DNA from: Pseudomonas sp. LB-090624 | Lineage (GTDB): Bacteria; Pseudomonadota; Gammaproteobacteria; Pseudomonadales; Pseudomonadaceae | Assembly (NCBI RefSeq): GCF_003205205.1 | Contig: NZ_QJRL01000002.1 | Coordinates: forward strand, 1-64,000 | Length of the DNA: 64,000 nucleotides | Direction of reading: 5' to 3' | Part shown: positions 36,292 to 46,248 of the stretch, piece after piece | How the letters are laid out: every line of letters starts with the position of its first letter | Position numbering within the stretch: the first letter of the stretch is position 1 | Made by a program: the position numbers and the translations under genes | The notes under the pieces: model-generated | Told to the model about the DNA's origin: nothing | Seen by the model: only the letters and a program-made list of their open reading frames with translations | Databases searched by the model: none

Positions 36292-37485
36292 TCAGCGTTT
36301 CAGGCAGGTATCGATGTTCCAGCCATACAACCACTGCACGGCATCGTAGAACTGCTCCTGCGAACGGCCTGCCCACAGCTGGTTGCGCACCAGCCGCTCG
36401 ACGCCCTTGGCATGATAAAGCCGCCCCATTTCCCGCGCCGACCACAACACCCGTGCGGTACGGGGTATGCGGATCGATTCGTACAGGCGGAACGCCGCCT
36501 GCAAGTCATGCTCACAGGCCTTCACCGCCTCCCCTAGCACCACCGCGTCCTCCAACGCCATGCACGCGCCCTGGGCCAGGTACTGGGTCATCGGGTGAGC
36601 AGCATCGCCCAGCAGGGTCGCCCGCCCTTCTCCCCAGTGCTCCACCGGGTCGCGGTCGGCGGTCGCCCAGCGGCGCCAGGAGGTTGGCCGGTCGAGCATC
36701 TGCCGGGGCCGCGGGTGAATGCCCTCGAAATAGGACAGTACCTCTTCCTTGCTGCCGTCGGTCACACCCCACTGCTCCTCGTTACGGCTATGGAAAGTGA
36801 CCACGAGGTTGTACTGCTGGCCGCCGCGCAGCGGGTAGTGCACCAGGTGGCAGCGCGGGCCGGCCCACAGCATCGGCGCGTTGACGCGCAGATCTTCGGG
36901 CATGTTCTGCACATCCACCACGGCGCGGTACACCACGTGCCCGGTGACCCTCGCCGGGTCGCCAACCATGCGCTCGCGGATCACCGACTTCACCCCGTCA
37001 CAGCCAATCACCGCGTCGGCCTGGTAGCGGTTGCCCTTGCTGTCGGTCAGGGTCACGCCATGGTCGTCCATCTCCATGCCGGCGATAAGCGTCGAGGTTT
37101 GGAAACGGATCAGCGGATTCTGCTGCACGGCTTCAAGGATCGACAGGTGAATGTCGGCACGATGAATCACACCATACGGATTGCCGAAACGCTGGCGAAA
37201 ACGCTCGCCGACTTCAACCCGCCCTACCTCATGGGCATCGATGGCGTCCATCATGATCAGGTGGTCGGTAAACACCGAGCGATTGCGCGCAGTATCACCG
37301 ACGCCCAGCGCATCCAGCGCGGCATAGGCGTTAGGGCCCAGCTGGATACCGGCGCCGATTTCACCGATGTGTTCGGCCTGTTCCAGCAGCAGCACCTGGA
37401 TACCTTGGGCAGTCAGGGCCTGGGCGGCAGCAAGGCCACCGATGCCCCCGCCGACGATGATGATTTTTTGTTGTTGGGCAGTCAT
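36292..37485 (-). CDS. 3-hydroxybenzoate 6-monooxygenase (FAD-dependent)
   Basis: A flavin hydroxylase of 397 residues. It has GGGIGGLAAAQAL (FAD ADP-binding), a DG motif (IGCDGVKS), and GDAAHPMTQYLAQGACMALED (FAD ribityl-binding). Salicylate hydroxylases are close relatives. Its position beside gentisate dioxygenase, maleylpyruvate isomerase and fumarylpyruvate hydrolase argues for 3-hydroxybenzoate to gentisate (MhbM/XlnD/NagX type). It is the last gene of the leftward catabolic operon and converges on the LysR gene of the pxp locus. Confidence 0.88.
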   Translation of the reverse strand: MTAQQQKIIIVGGGIGGLAAAQALTAQGIQVLLLEQAEHIGEIGAGIQLGPNAYAALDALGVGDTARNRSVFTDHLIMMDAIDAHEVGRVEVGERFRQRFGNPYGVIHRADIHLSILEAVQQNPLIRFQTSTLIAGMEMDDHGVTLTDSKGNRYQADAVIGCDGVKSVIRERMVGDPARVTGHVVYRAVVDVQNMPEDLRVNAPMLWAGPRCHLVHYPLRGGQQYNLVVTFHSRNEEQWGVTDGSKEEVLSYFEGIHPRPRQMLDRPTSWRRWATADRDPVEHWGEGRATLLGDAAHPMTQYLAQGACMALEDAVVLGEAVKACEHDLQAAFRLYESIRIPRTARVLWSAREMGRLYHAKGVERLVRNQLWAGRSQEQFYDAVQWLYGWNIDTCLKR

Positions 37486-37514
37486 GGTTGGGATCTCCGT
37501 ACAGGCTGCGGTTC

Positions 37515-38156
37515 TTATTGGATGAAATCGGCTTGGCGGCCGGGCGCAGCACGCTGGAAGGCTGGTTGCGCCTGGCAGTGGTCGTACACCGCCATCACTC
37601 GCGGGTAAGCGTGCAGGTCACAGCCCATGCGTTCGGCGTTGGCCACTTGCGGCACCAGGCAGCAGTCGGCCAGGGTCGGCTGTGCACCGAAGCAGTAGGG
37701 GCCTTGGCCATGGCGTTGCAGGAGGGCTTCGAGAGCGCCAAGCCCCTCGGCCACCCAGTGCGCGTACCAACGGTCCTTTTCCTCAGGCCCTACGTTCAGC
37801 ACACCTTGCAGGTAACCAAGCACGCGCAGGTTGTTGAGCGGGTGGATATCGGAGGCGATCAGATGCGCCACCTCCAGCACCCGGGCACGCAGCAAGGGGT
37901 CGCCGGGCAGCAACGGCGCCTGCGGATAGCGCGCGTCGAGGTAGTCGATGATCGCCAGCGACTGGGTCAGGGTGACGCCATCGTTATCCACCAGCACCGG
38001 CACGCCACCCAGGGGGCTGAGCGCACGGTGCGGCGCCTGGCGTTGTTCTCCGGCACGCAGGTTGACGCCGTGGTAAGCCACTTCCAGGCCTTTCAGGGCC
38101 AGGGCAATGCGCACACGGTACGAGGTGGAACTGTTGAAAAAGCTATAGAGCTGCAT
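37515..38156 (-). CDS. Maleylpyruvate isomerase (zeta-class GST fold)
   Basis: A glutathione-dependent isomerase of 213 residues converting maleylpyruvate to fumarylpyruvate in the gentisate pathway. The N-terminal SSTSYRVRIALALKG motif is the zeta-GST active-site signature, and LTQSLAIIDYLDARYP follows. Zeta GSTs also act as maleylacetoacetate isomerases, but the cluster contains gentisate genes and not homogentisate genes, so the gentisate role is preferred. It lies 18 bases downstream of the transporter gene and 29 bases upstream of the monooxygenase. Confidence 0.9.
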   Translation of the reverse strand: MQLYSFFNSSTSYRVRIALALKGLEVAYHGVNLRAGEQRQAPHRALSPLGGVPVLVDNDGVTLTQSLAIIDYLDARYPQAPLLPGDPLLRARVLEVAHLIASDIHPLNNLRVLGYLQGVLNVGPEEKDRWYAHWVAEGLGALEALLQRHGQGPYCFGAQPTLADCCLVPQVANAERMGCDLHAYPRVMAVYDHCQAQPAFQRAAPGRQADFIQ

Positions 38157-38174
38157 GGCAGTATTCCTGCGGGT

Positions 38175-39527
38175 TCAGGGCATGAGGTGGGTGTTGGCGG
38201 GCAACGCAGGGGCAGGTCGCACGCCCTTCAGGAAGATCGCTGCAGCGGCCAGTACCGCAGGCAGCATGAGCACGCTGAACAGCAGCTCGAAGGACAGCCC
38301 GGCATCCATCAGCAATGCACCGCCGAAGGTGCCGCACACCGAGCCGACTCGCCCTACCCCGTGTGCCCAGCTCACACCCGTGGCGCGGCTGCTGGTGGGG
38401 TAGAACGCTGCAGCCAGGGCATTGGCACCGACCTGCGAACCGCTGATGCAAAAGCCCATGCCGGCCACGCTCAGCCCCAGCAGTACGTAGTCGCCATGGC
38501 ACTGACCAATGGCGAACAGGCACGCCGCGCCGCCGAGCAAGGCCAGCATCAGCACGCTATGTGGCTCGAAGCGGTCCATGGCCGCCCCCAGGCACAATGC
38601 GCCAAGGGTGCCACCGATCTGGAACAGCGCGCTGATCAGCGCCGCCTGGCTCAGGCTCAGGCCGGTGTCACGCACCAGCAACGGCAGCCAGTTGGTCATG
38701 CCGTAGATGATCAGCAGGCTCATGAAAAACGCCAGCCAAAGCGCCAGGGTGCCGCGGCGCAACGGCGCGGCAAGAATCTGCCGCACCGGCGAATGGCCTT
38801 CTACCGCGTCATCGATGCGCACGCCCTGGCAGCCCACGGGCAACACACCAATGCGCCGCACAATGGCAAGCGCCTTGCAATCGGCCGGATTGCGCCGCGC
38901 CAGAAAACGCACGGACTCGGGCAGCGCAAACCACAATACCGGCAGCAACGCCAGCGGCAGCACCCCTCCCAGGGCCAGCACACTGCGCCAGCCGAAGACT
39001 GGCAACAACTGCGCAGCGACCACCCCGCCCAGGGCTGAGCCGAGGGTGAAGCCGCAGAACATGCCGGTCACCATCAATGAGCGTCGGCGTTGCGGGCAGT
39101 ATTCGGAGGTCAGGGTAATGGCGTTGGGCATCGCCCCGCCCAGGCCCAGCCCGGTAAGCAGGCGCAACAGTGCAAGGCTGTGCAGGTCCTGGGCGAATGC
39201 GGCAGCCAGGCTGAAGACGCCGAAGCAGGCCACCGACAGCAACAGCACGCGCTTGCGGCCAAAGCGGTCGGCCAAAGGCCCGGCCATGAACGCTCCCAGC
39301 ATCAGCCCGACCAGTGCTGCACCCAGCACCGGCCCAAGCTCGGGGGCGCCGATTTGCCAGTGTTCGCGCAGCGCCGGGGCAATGAAGCCGATGGCGGCCG
39401 TGTCCAGGCCATCGATGGCGGTGACCAGAAAACACAGCAGCAAGACCCGCCACTGAAAGCGCGTCACCGGCTGGCTATCGATGAAGGCTTGTACATCCAC
39501 GGTGTTGTTTTTATCGGTGGAAGACAT
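38175..39527 (-). CDS. MFS aromatic acid transporter (3-hydroxybenzoate/gentisate uptake)
   Basis: An aromatic acid:H+ symporter family protein of 450 residues with 12 helices. The charged residue in helix 1 (DGLDTAAIGFIAP) and the loop motif GPLADRFGRKRVL are typical of PcaK/BenK/MhbT. It is expected to import 3-hydroxybenzoate or gentisate across the inner membrane. ATG 39527 has GGAGG 7 bases upstream and is preferred over the longer frame. It is embedded between the fumarylpyruvate hydrolase and maleylpyruvate isomerase genes of the same operon. Confidence 0.9.
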   Translation of the reverse strand: MSSTDKNNTVDVQAFIDSQPVTRFQWRVLLLCFLVTAIDGLDTAAIGFIAPALREHWQIGAPELGPVLGAALVGLMLGAFMAGPLADRFGRKRVLLLSVACFGVFSLAAAFAQDLHSLALLRLLTGLGLGGAMPNAITLTSEYCPQRRRSLMVTGMFCGFTLGSALGGVVAAQLLPVFGWRSVLALGGVLPLALLPVLWFALPESVRFLARRNPADCKALAIVRRIGVLPVGCQGVRIDDAVEGHSPVRQILAAPLRRGTLALWLAFFMSLLIIYGMTNWLPLLVRDTGLSLSQAALISALFQIGGTLGALCLGAAMDRFEPHSVLMLALLGGAACLFAIGQCHGDYVLLGLSVAGMGFCISGSQVGANALAAAFYPTSSRATGVSWAHGVGRVGSVCGTFGGALLMDAGLSFELLFSVLMLPAVLAAAAIFLKGVRPAPALPANTHLMP

Positions 39528-39608
39528 GAGCGAAACCTCCGGGCCGGCGCCAGGCGCAGGCCACGTGTTGAACCGGGGTGAAAGGCCAGCTGCGCTGGCC
39601 CACGGCAA

Positions 39609-40307
39609 TCAGACGACGCGAACGCAGATTTCGCCCAGGCCTTCGACGCCACCCACCATCAGCTCGCCAGCGATCACCGGGCCCACGCCTTCGGGGGTAC
39701 CGGTCATGATCAGGTCACCCGGCTGCAGCTCGAAGAAGCGCGACAGGTAGGCGATGGTTTCCGGCACCGACCAGATCAGCTTGTCGATGTCGCTACGCTG
39801 GCGGTCCTGGCCTTCGACCTGCAGCCAGATGCCGGCCTGCGCCGGATGACCAACCTGGCTGGCCGGGTGAAGCGGCCCGATGGGTGCTGAGGCGTCGAAT
39901 GCCTTGCCGATCTCCCATGGCCGGCCCATTTCGCGCATCTTCATCTGCAGGTCGCGGCGGGTCATGTCCAGGCCCACTGCATAACCGAACACGTGTTCGT
40001 TGGCTTGCTCGGGCGCGATGTCGCGCCCGCCTTTACCGATGGCTGCGACCAGTTCGATTTCGTAGTGGTAATTGCTGGTTTGTGCCGGGTATGGCAGCTC
40101 CAGGGTCTGGCCGTCGGCCGTGGGTACCACGGCATCGGCCGGCTTGCAGAAGAAGAACGGCGGCTCGCGGTCCGGGTCAAAGCCCATTTCACGAGCGTGG
40201 GCAGCGTAGTTGCGGCCCACGCAGTAAACGCGGCGTACAGGAAAGCGCTGGTCGCTGCCGGCGATCGGCAGGCTGGTGGTGGCGGCAGGTGCAAACAGGT
40301 AAGTCAT
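39609..40307 (-). CDS. Fumarylpyruvate hydrolase (FAH family)
   Basis: A 232-residue fumarylacetoacetate-hydrolase-fold enzyme that splits fumarylpyruvate into fumarate and pyruvate. The core shows the metal-binding region [13 protein letters not shown] and the later [14 protein letters not shown], followed by [14 protein letters not shown] 40307 has AAGGAG about 9 bases ahead. It sits 16 bases after gentisate dioxygenase, in pathway order. Confidence 0.92.
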   Translation of the reverse strand: MTYLFAPAATTSLPIAGSDQRFPVRRVYCVGRNYAAHAREMGFDPDREPPFFFCKPADAVVPTADGQTLELPYPAQTSNYHYEIELVAAIGKGGRDIAPEQANEHVFGYAVGLDMTRRDLQMKMREMGRPWEIGKAFDASAPIGPLHPASQVGHPAQAGIWLQVEGQDRQRSDIDKLIWSVPETIAYLSRFFELQPGDLIMTGTPEGVGPVIAGELMVGGVEGLGEICVRVV

Positions 40308-40323
40308 GGCAGGGCTCCTTGGA

Positions 40324-41379
40324 TCAATGATGTTCGCGGGCTTCGCGCAGCAGCCCGAGGGCTTCCTGCACCGGCCGATCGGAATAGCTGAACAGCACAC
40401 ACGCGTCGTCCGCCTGCAGGCTCAGCGTTACCCAGCTCGGCACGACGAAGGTATCCTTGGGCTCGAAATGGAAGGTCTGCCCACCGATGATGGCGCGCCC
40501 CCGTCCCTCGACCACCGAGTACACGGTGGCATCGGTGCAGCGGGCAGTCTTGCCGGCGAACCCGCGTGGCAGCAGCTGCATGCAGGTACCGATGGTGGGC
40601 ATGGCCCAGCCGCCAGTGGCCGGGTTGACATACCGCAGCTTCACGCCATCCCAGGCATCCACCTCGCCCTGCTGCTCGAGCGTGGCCAGCGCTTCGCGGG
40701 TACGCGTATACGGGTAGCTGAAAATCGGTGAGGTAGCGCCCTGCACTTCATGGCGCAGCGGCAGCATGTTGGCGCCGTAGCGGGCCAGGCTGTTACCGTC
40801 CGGGCGACTGACCGGCTGCACGGCCTGCGGGTAATTCTCGGCGAAACCGGCGCCATAGAAGCGCACGGTGGGGATGTCCAGGCCGTCGAGCCAGATCACC
40901 GGCTCGCCGCCTTCGGTTTCGCTGGGGTTGCCGTGGTCATGCCAGGTCCAGGACGGGGTGATGATGAAGTCGCCCGGGTGCATGGTGGTGCGCTCGCCGT
41001 CCACTGCGGTGTAGGCGCCCTTGCCTTCGACCACGAAACGCAGCGCCGACTGGCTGTGGCGGTGGCTGGGGGCAATCTCGCCCGGCAGGATCAGCTGCAG
41101 CCCGGCATACAGGCTGGGGGTGATCGAGGCCTGGCCGCGAATGCCCGGGTTCTCCAGCACCAGCACCCGGCGCACCGCCTCTTCGGCGCTGATCAGCTGA
41201 CCGGCCTCCATCAGGTACGGGCGCACTTCACTGAAGCGCCACAGCGCCGGGACGCAGGTGGTGGTGGGCTGCGGCGGTACCAGGTTGTGCAGCTGTTCCC
41301 ACAGGGGGAACAGCGCCTGGCTGTCGATGCGTTGATAGAAGTCGGCGCGGGCCGTGCCGATGTTGTAGTTGTTATTCAT
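40324..41379 (-). CDS. Gentisate 1,2-dioxygenase
   Basis: A 351-residue bicupin ring-cleavage enzyme that opens gentisate to maleylpyruvate using Fe(II) and O2. The iron ligands are His106, His108 and His147 in [11 protein letters not shown] and WTWHDHG, and a second cupin follows. Its start (ATG 41379) lies in the common promoter region facing the LysR gene. It is the first gene of the leftward operon: dioxygenase, hydrolase, transporter, isomerase, monooxygenase. Confidence 0.94.
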   Translation of the reverse strand: MNNNYNIGTARADFYQRIDSQALFPLWEQLHNLVPPQPTTTCVPALWRFSEVRPYLMEAGQLISAEEAVRRVLVLENPGIRGQASITPSLYAGLQLILPGEIAPSHRHSQSALRFVVEGKGAYTAVDGERTTMHPGDFIITPSWTWHDHGNPSETEGGEPVIWLDGLDIPTVRFYGAGFAENYPQAVQPVSRPDGNSLARYGANMLPLRHEVQGATSPIFSYPYTRTREALATLEQQGEVDAWDGVKLRYVNPATGGWAMPTIGTCMQLLPRGFAGKTARCTDATVYSVVEGRGRAIIGGQTFHFEPKDTFVVPSWVTLSLQADDACVLFSYSDRPVQEALGLLREAREHH

Positions 41380-41471
41380 CGCTTCACCTTCGGTGGGCTG
41401 GGAAGGGGCGATTGGCAGTGGCAGCGCCCCGTTGTGCGATCGATTAAACGCCCGCCAGGCATACAAAAAAA

Positions 41472-41484
41472 ATGATATTTTCAT
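41472..41484. promoter_or_regulatory. Possible LysR operator of the gentisate operon
   Basis: ATGATATTTTCAT (ATGA and TCAT, 13 bases) is a symmetric AT-rich site in the 141-base gap between gentisate dioxygenase and its divergent LysR gene. It has the T-N11-A form common for LysR-type regulators. This is inference from position and symmetry. Confidence 0.4.
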
Positions 41485-41520
41485 ATGCATCCATACCAAA
41501 AAGATGATGAGAGGCACGCC

Positions 41521-42447
41521 ATGCACTGGACCCGCCGCCTGCGCCCAAGGCACCTGCAACTGCTGGTGACGCTGGCCGAAACCGGTAACCTCAGCGACAC
41601 CGCTCGGCAGGCCTACACCACCCAGCCTGGGCTGTCGAAGTTCCTCAAGGAGTTGGAGGAAGATGCCGGCGCCCTACTGTTCGAGCGCCATGCCCGGGGC
41701 CTGCGGCCGACCGCCGAAGGTACCCTGCTGGTCAACCATGCGCGGCGGATACTCAGCGAGATGGAGCGCGCACAAAGCAATCTGGATGCCTTGCGCGAAG
41801 GCAGCGCGCCCAACGTGGCGATAGGCACATCACCGGCTTCGGCGCCAAGCCTGGTGCCTGACGCCATCCTGTACTTCCTGGAAAAACACCCGAAAGCGCA
41901 GGTATCGCTGCAGGAAAGCACGATGAACGTGCTGCTCGAACGCCTGCAGCTGGGCCAACTGGATGTGGTGGTCGGGCGGGTCGACAACTACCAGCCCAGC
42001 CAGGCCCTGCACAGCGAGATGCTGTTTCGCGAACCCATGCAGGTCGTTGCCCGCCCCGACCACCCGTTGGCCGCGCGCAAGGGCCTGAGCTGGGATGACC
42101 TGTATCAGTACGATTGGCTGTTGTGGCCGCCCGCCACGCCGATCCGCAACCGCCTGGACACGGCCCTGAGCAACGCCGGGCGCAAGCCGTTGCCGTGCCG
42201 CATCGAATCGTCGTCGCTGATGGCCAATTTGTGGTTGATGCAGAACAGCGACATGCTGTCGGTGGCGTCCGGGCGGGTGGCCGAGCATTTCCATGGGCGC
42301 GGGTTGTTGCGCCAGCTGGATTTCGAGCTCGAGGCCGAAGGCTCGATCGGTATGTGCTGGCGTGATGAACCGCATATCGAAGGGGCAGTGCTGGATTTGC
42401 TGGAGAGCCTGCGCGAAGCGGCCCGCAGCCCCATTCGCAAGCCGTGA
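41521..42447 (+). CDS. LysR family regulator of the gentisate cluster
   Basis: A LysR regulator of 308 residues with an N-terminal helix-turn-helix ([38 protein letters not shown]) and a C-terminal effector domain. The start at 41521 has GAGAGG upstream; the longer frame adds 12 codons of no resemblance. It lies divergent to the gentisate operon and should activate it with 3-hydroxybenzoate or gentisate as effector. The second helix has an unusual [10 protein letters not shown] rather than the usual SQ[PS]A[VL]S, as in the CbbR-like and AmpR-like subgroup. Confidence 0.9.
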   Translation: MHWTRRLRPRHLQLLVTLAETGNLSDTARQAYTTQPGLSKFLKELEEDAGALLFERHARGLRPTAEGTLLVNHARRILSEMERAQSNLDALREGSAPNVAIGTSPASAPSLVPDAILYFLEKHPKAQVSLQESTMNVLLERLQLGQLDVVVGRVDNYQPSQALHSEMLFREPMQVVARPDHPLAARKGLSWDDLYQYDWLLWPPATPIRNRLDTALSNAGRKPLPCRIESSSLMANLWLMQNSDMLSVASGRVAEHFHGRGLLRQLDFELEAEGSIGMCWRDEPHIEGAVLDLLESLREAARSPIRKP

Positions 42448-42534
42448 CCGGTGCTGGTTTCTGCGCGGGCCGAACGTTCAGGCCGCGACGCCGTCATAAC
42501 CTGAGCCGGTGCCGACACGCAAAGAGGACGCGAA

Positions 42535-44601
42535 ATGACCCAGCCCGACCCGTCGTACGTCAAATGGCTCGAAGACCGCGCCATGCTCAAGGCCTCCCAG
42601 GACCGGGCCAGCCTGTACTCAGGCCAGTCGCGACTGTGGCAACAACCCTATGCCGAAGCCCAGCCCCGCCGAGCCACGGAAATCGCCTCGGTCTGGCTCA
42701 CCGTCTACCCCGACGCCATCATCGCCCCTGAGGGCTGCTCAGTCCTCGGCGCCCTGGCCCACGAAGCACTGTGGAAGCGCCTGTCGGAAATCGGCGTGCA
42801 GGGCCTGCACACCGGCCCGATCAAGCTGTCCGGCGGCATTCGCGGCCGCGAGCTTACCCCCAGCGTGGACGGCAACTTCGACCGTATCAGCTTCGACATC
42901 GACCCGCTTTACGGCAGCGAGCCGGAGCTGATCCAGATGAGCCGCATGGCCGCCGCGCACAATGCCGTGACCATCGACGACCTGATCCCCTCACACACCG
43001 GCAAAGGCGCCGACTTCCGCCTGGCCGAGATGGCCCACGCGCCCTACCCGGGGCTGTACCACATGGTCGAAATTCGCGAGGAAGACTGGCCGCTGCTGCC
43101 GGAGGTGCCGGCAGGCCGTGATGCCGTCAACCTGCTGCCCGCCCAGTGCGACGAACTCAAGGCCCGCCATTACATCGTCGGCCAACTGCAGCGGGTGATT
43201 TTCTTCGAGCCTGGGGTGAAGGAAACCGACTGGAGCGCCACACCGCCCATCACCGGTGTCGACGGCAAGACCCGGCGCTGGGTGTACCTGCACTACTTCA
43301 AGGAGGGCCAGCCATCGCTGAACTGGCTGGACCCGACCTTTGCCGCCCAGCAGATGATCATTGGCGACGCCCTGCACGCGCTGGACTGCCTGGGCGCACG
43401 CGGCCTGCGCCTGGACGCCAACGGCTTTCTCGGCGTGGAAACCCGCGCCAGCGGTACCGCCTGGTCGGAAAGCCACCCGCTGTCGATCGTCGGCAACCAG
43501 TTGCTCGGCGGCATGATCCGCAAGGCCGGTGGCTTCAGTTTCCAGGAGCTGAACCTGACCCTCGACGACATCGCACAGATGTCCAAGGGCGGTGCCGACC
43601 TGTCCTACGACTTCATCACCCGGCCGGCCTACCAGCATGCATTGCTGACCGGCGACACCGAGTTCCTGCGCCTGATGCTCAAGGAAATGCACGCCTTCGG
43701 CATTGACCCGGCCTCGCTGATCCATGCCCTGCAGAACCACGACGAGCTGACCGTGGAGCTGGTGCATTTCTGGACCCTGCATGCTCACGACATGTACCTG
43801 TACAAGGGCCAGACCCTGCCAGGCAGCATTCTGCGGGAACATATCCGCGAAGAAATCTACGAACGGCTGTCGGGCGAGCATGCTCCGTACAACCTGCGCT
43901 TCGTCACCAACGGCATCGCCTGCACCACCGCCAGCCTGGTTGCGGCGGCATTGGGTATTCGCGACCTGGAACAGATTGGCGCAGCGGACATCGAGCTGAT
44001 ACAAAAGGTGCACCTGCTGCTGGTCATGTACAACGCCATGCAGCCCGGGGTGGTCGCGCTGTCTGGCTGGGACATGGTCGGCGCCCTGCCCTTGCCGGCC
44101 GAAGCCGTGGCCGAGCGCATGCTGGACGGCGATACCCGCTGGATCCACCGCGGTGGCTACGACCTCGCCGGGCTGGACCCGCAGGCCGAGACATCGGTGC
44201 GCGGCATGCCCCGCGCCCGGGCGCTGTATGGCAGCCTCGATAACCAGCTGGAGAACGCCGATTCGTTCGCCAGCAAGGTCAAGAAGCTGCTCGCGGTACG
44301 CCAGGCCTATGGCATCGCCACCAGCCGCCAGGTACTGGTGCCCGACGTGAGCAGCCCAGGTTTGCTGGTAATGGTGCATGAGCTGCCGGCGGGGCGCGGC
44401 ATCCAGATCAGCGCCCTGAACTTTGGCCAGGACGTGATCGCCGAGGAGCTGCAACTGACCGGATTCACGCCGGGCCCGGTGGTGGACATGATCAACGAGA
44501 CGGTCGAGGGCGACCTGACCGAAGATGGCCGGCTGATGGTGAACCTGGACCCGTACGAAGCGCTGTGCCTGCGCATCGTCAACAGCAGCGGCCATGTCTG
44601 A
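42535..44601 (+). CDS. GH13 trehalose synthase-like (maltose alpha-D-glucosyltransferase-like) enzyme
   Basis: A GH13 family enzyme of 688 residues. The three expected catalytic carboxylates are Asp294 ([10 protein letters not shown]), Glu338 (SFQELNLT) and Asp403 (NHDELTVEL). It resembles proteins annotated as trehalose synthase in P. putida, interconverting maltose and trehalose, but the N-terminal block [18 protein letters not shown] is far from canonical TreS. Another transglycosylation is possible. It has no signal peptide and no partner genes, which fits a solitary osmoprotection or glycogen-related enzyme. It starts 87 bases after the LysR gene. Confidence 0.75.
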   Translation: MTQPDPSYVKWLEDRAMLKASQDRASLYSGQSRLWQQPYAEAQPRRATEIASVWLTVYPDAIIAPEGCSVLGALAHEALWKRLSEIGVQGLHTGPIKLSGGIRGRELTPSVDGNFDRISFDIDPLYGSEPELIQMSRMAAAHNAVTIDDLIPSHTGKGADFRLAEMAHAPYPGLYHMVEIREEDWPLLPEVPAGRDAVNLLPAQCDELKARHYIVGQLQRVIFFEPGVKETDWSATPPITGVDGKTRRWVYLHYFKEGQPSLNWLDPTFAAQQMIIGDALHALDCLGARGLRLDANGFLGVETRASGTAWSESHPLSIVGNQLLGGMIRKAGGFSFQELNLTLDDIAQMSKGGADLSYDFITRPAYQHALLTGDTEFLRLMLKEMHAFGIDPASLIHALQNHDELTVELVHFWTLHAHDMYLYKGQTLPGSILREHIREEIYERLSGEHAPYNLRFVTNGIACTTASLVAAALGIRDLEQIGAADIELIQKVHLLLVMYNAMQPGVVALSGWDMVGALPLPAEAVAERMLDGDTRWIHRGGYDLAGLDPQAETSVRGMPRARALYGSLDNQLENADSFASKVKKLLAVRQAYGIATSRQVLVPDVSSPGLLVMVHELPAGRGIQISALNFGQDVIAEELQLTGFTPGPVVDMINETVEGDLTEDGRLMVNLDPYEALCLRIVNSSGHV

Positions 44602-44610
44602 CCGTCGGTA

Positions 44611-44638
44611 AGGCTGCTCCACGGTGTGGGAGCAGCCT
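44611..44638 (+). terminator. Hairpin after the GH13 gene
   Basis: AGGCTGCTCC and GGAGCAGCCT make a perfect 10-base stem with an 8-base loop, 9 bases after the stop codon. No T-run follows, so this is either a weak terminator or a REP-type palindrome. Confidence 0.4.
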
Positions 44639-44816
44639 GCCACTGCCTGCCCAAGCGATGAAGCCTTGCAGGTGCCCTGGCCCTGACCGGGTTGGAAATG
44701 GCTGCCCCAATCCCCCAACCTTGGGGAACGCTGCCCACCGGCAACACGCGGGTAGCAGCCCTGCCGAAAAACCGCACGCCCCGTTCTACAAGGCCTGCCA
44801 AGCAATTATCAGGTTT

Positions 44817-44831
44817 TGGCACAGCTCTTGC
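44817..44831 (+). promoter_or_regulatory. Sigma54 (RpoN) promoter of the curlin operon
   Basis: TGGCACAGCTCTTGC has the exact GG-N10-GC spacing of a -24/-12 sigma54 promoter and the full TGGCAC and TTGC halves. Transcription should start near 44843, about 45 bases before the first ATG. About 90 bases upstream, CCCCAA (44705-44710) and TTGGGG (44721-44726) form an inverted repeat that could bind an enhancer-binding activator. Confidence 0.8.
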
Positions 44832-44887
44832 CGACTACCTCCCAGACGCCCCAAGTCCATGGGCCCGTTTGCAGGAGGAATTGACTC

Positions 44888-46216
44888 ATGCACCGACCGA
44901 TACCCCACCCGCTGGCAGTGGCGATTTTCGCCGGCATGCTCCAGCTCCCGGCGCAGGCTGCCTTGAATGCTGTCGATCCAGGCGCCTATGTCCCCGCCAA
45001 CGGTGGCTTTCCCGCCTGGTACCAGGACAGTCACGGTCGTACCCTCGACCTGTGCCTGACCAAAGCGGTCAGCTCACGTGTAGCCGGCGCACCCGGCGCC
45101 CCGTCGTACATGTGCACACTGTTGCCCACCCCCGGCGTGTTCGACGATACCCAACCCATCGTGTTCCCCACCAACTTCCCGGACGAAGCGTTCTGGTTCA
45201 CTGCCGACGCCGCCATTGTCGATGCCACCCGCGGTATCGACCTCAGCTATGGCACGGCGATCGAAGCGGCATTTGCCGCCGAGGAACCGGTCGAAGGCGA
45301 CCAGGTCAGCTTCGCCCGGGTACGCATCCGGGTAGACGTGCCGACCGCCGGTACCTACGTCATCACCCACCCGTACGGCGTCGAGGTATTTGACGTTCCC
45401 GCCGCCGGGCGCCGGGCAATCAACATGACCCGCGACATCGGCATCGCCGGCGCGGGCGACTTCACCGGCGCCCTCAAGGGTGACGTCGGGCCGTTCCTGC
45501 GCAGTGTCAATGGCCCCTACACCGAAGGCAGCGAGCGCTTCATTGGAGACCCGAACCTGGAAGAAAGGGTCACCGGCAGCCCGTTCAACACCAACTATGT
45601 ACGCATCGAAGGCCCGGGTGGCATCGACCTGCGCACCGAGCTGTTCTCGATCTCGGGCAAGCTCTCGCCCGTCGCCCTGCCGACCCCGCTGATGCCACAG
45701 CGCAGTACGTATTCACGGCACAGCGAGAACGACGACCTGCGCGCCCAGCAGGATATCTTCGTGATGGCCCCGCCGCCGCCCGCCAGCGTCACCCTGACCA
45801 GCCAGACACCCAACCTCAACCTCACCGAGGCCAACGGGACCGGCGCCTGGTACGCCCAGTCGGCGCTTAACCCCGCCGCTGGCACCCTCGTCACGCTGAC
45901 TGCCGACAACAGCGTGGCCATCCCCACCAGCAGCCTGACCACCAGCAACCTGCCGCTGACCGACCTGGTCACCATCACCCAGGCGCAGTACCGCCTGTCC
46001 ACCGGCGAACTGACCCTGGTCGCCAGCACCAGTGACGAAACCACCCCACCGGCCCTCACCGCTCATACCGGCAACGGCACGTTGATCGGCAACCTGGGCG
46101 GCAGCGGCGCGGTGAAGACGTTGAGCACGACCCTCTCGCCCATTCCGCCGGCCAAGGTGCAAGTCACCAGCGCCAACGGTGGTAGCGACACCGAAGACGT
46201 GGTGCTGGTGCCATGA
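44888..46216 (+). CDS. Secreted protein of unknown family, first gene of the curlin operon
   Basis: A 442-residue protein with a signal peptide (cleavage probably after PAQA, residue 24). The mature part starts DPGAYVPANGGFPAWYQD. It has Cys56 (DLCL) and Cys76 (YMCTLLP), likely a disulfide, and a long beta-rich segment with PTAGTYVITHPYGV and DFTGALKGDVGPFLR. The C-terminal third is low-complexity, threonine- and alanine-rich, ending ANGGSDTEDVVLV. The next gene is a paralogue. I do not recognise the family. It has an AGGAGG ribosome site 9 bases ahead and follows the sigma54 promoter. A structural or accessory role in the fibre is inference. Confidence 0.85.
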   Translation: MHRPIPHPLAVAIFAGMLQLPAQAALNAVDPGAYVPANGGFPAWYQDSHGRTLDLCLTKAVSSRVAGAPGAPSYMCTLLPTPGVFDDTQPIVFPTNFPDEAFWFTADAAIVDATRGIDLSYGTAIEAAFAAEEPVEGDQVSFARVRIRVDVPTAGTYVITHPYGVEVFDVPAAGRRAINMTRDIGIAGAGDFTGALKGDVGPFLRSVNGPYTEGSERFIGDPNLEERVTGSPFNTNYVRIEGPGGIDLRTELFSISGKLSPVALPTPLMPQRSTYSRHSENDDLRAQQDIFVMAPPPPASVTLTSQTPNLNLTEANGTGAWYAQSALNPAAGTLVTLTADNSVAIPTSSLTTSNLPLTDLVTITQAQYRLSTGELTLVASTSDETTPPALTAHTGNGTLIGNLGGSGAVKTLSTTLSPIPPAKVQVTSANGGSDTEDVVLVP

Positions 46217-46248
46217 ACAGACAAAGGCTCAGCCTTCAAGGAGGCAGC

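Noticed and set aside
42991..44805. Minus-strand open frame of 604 codons opposite the GH13 gene
   Set aside because: It has the Val/Gln/His-rich composition of a mirrored GC-rich gene and shows no domain. The plus-strand gene has catalytic residues.
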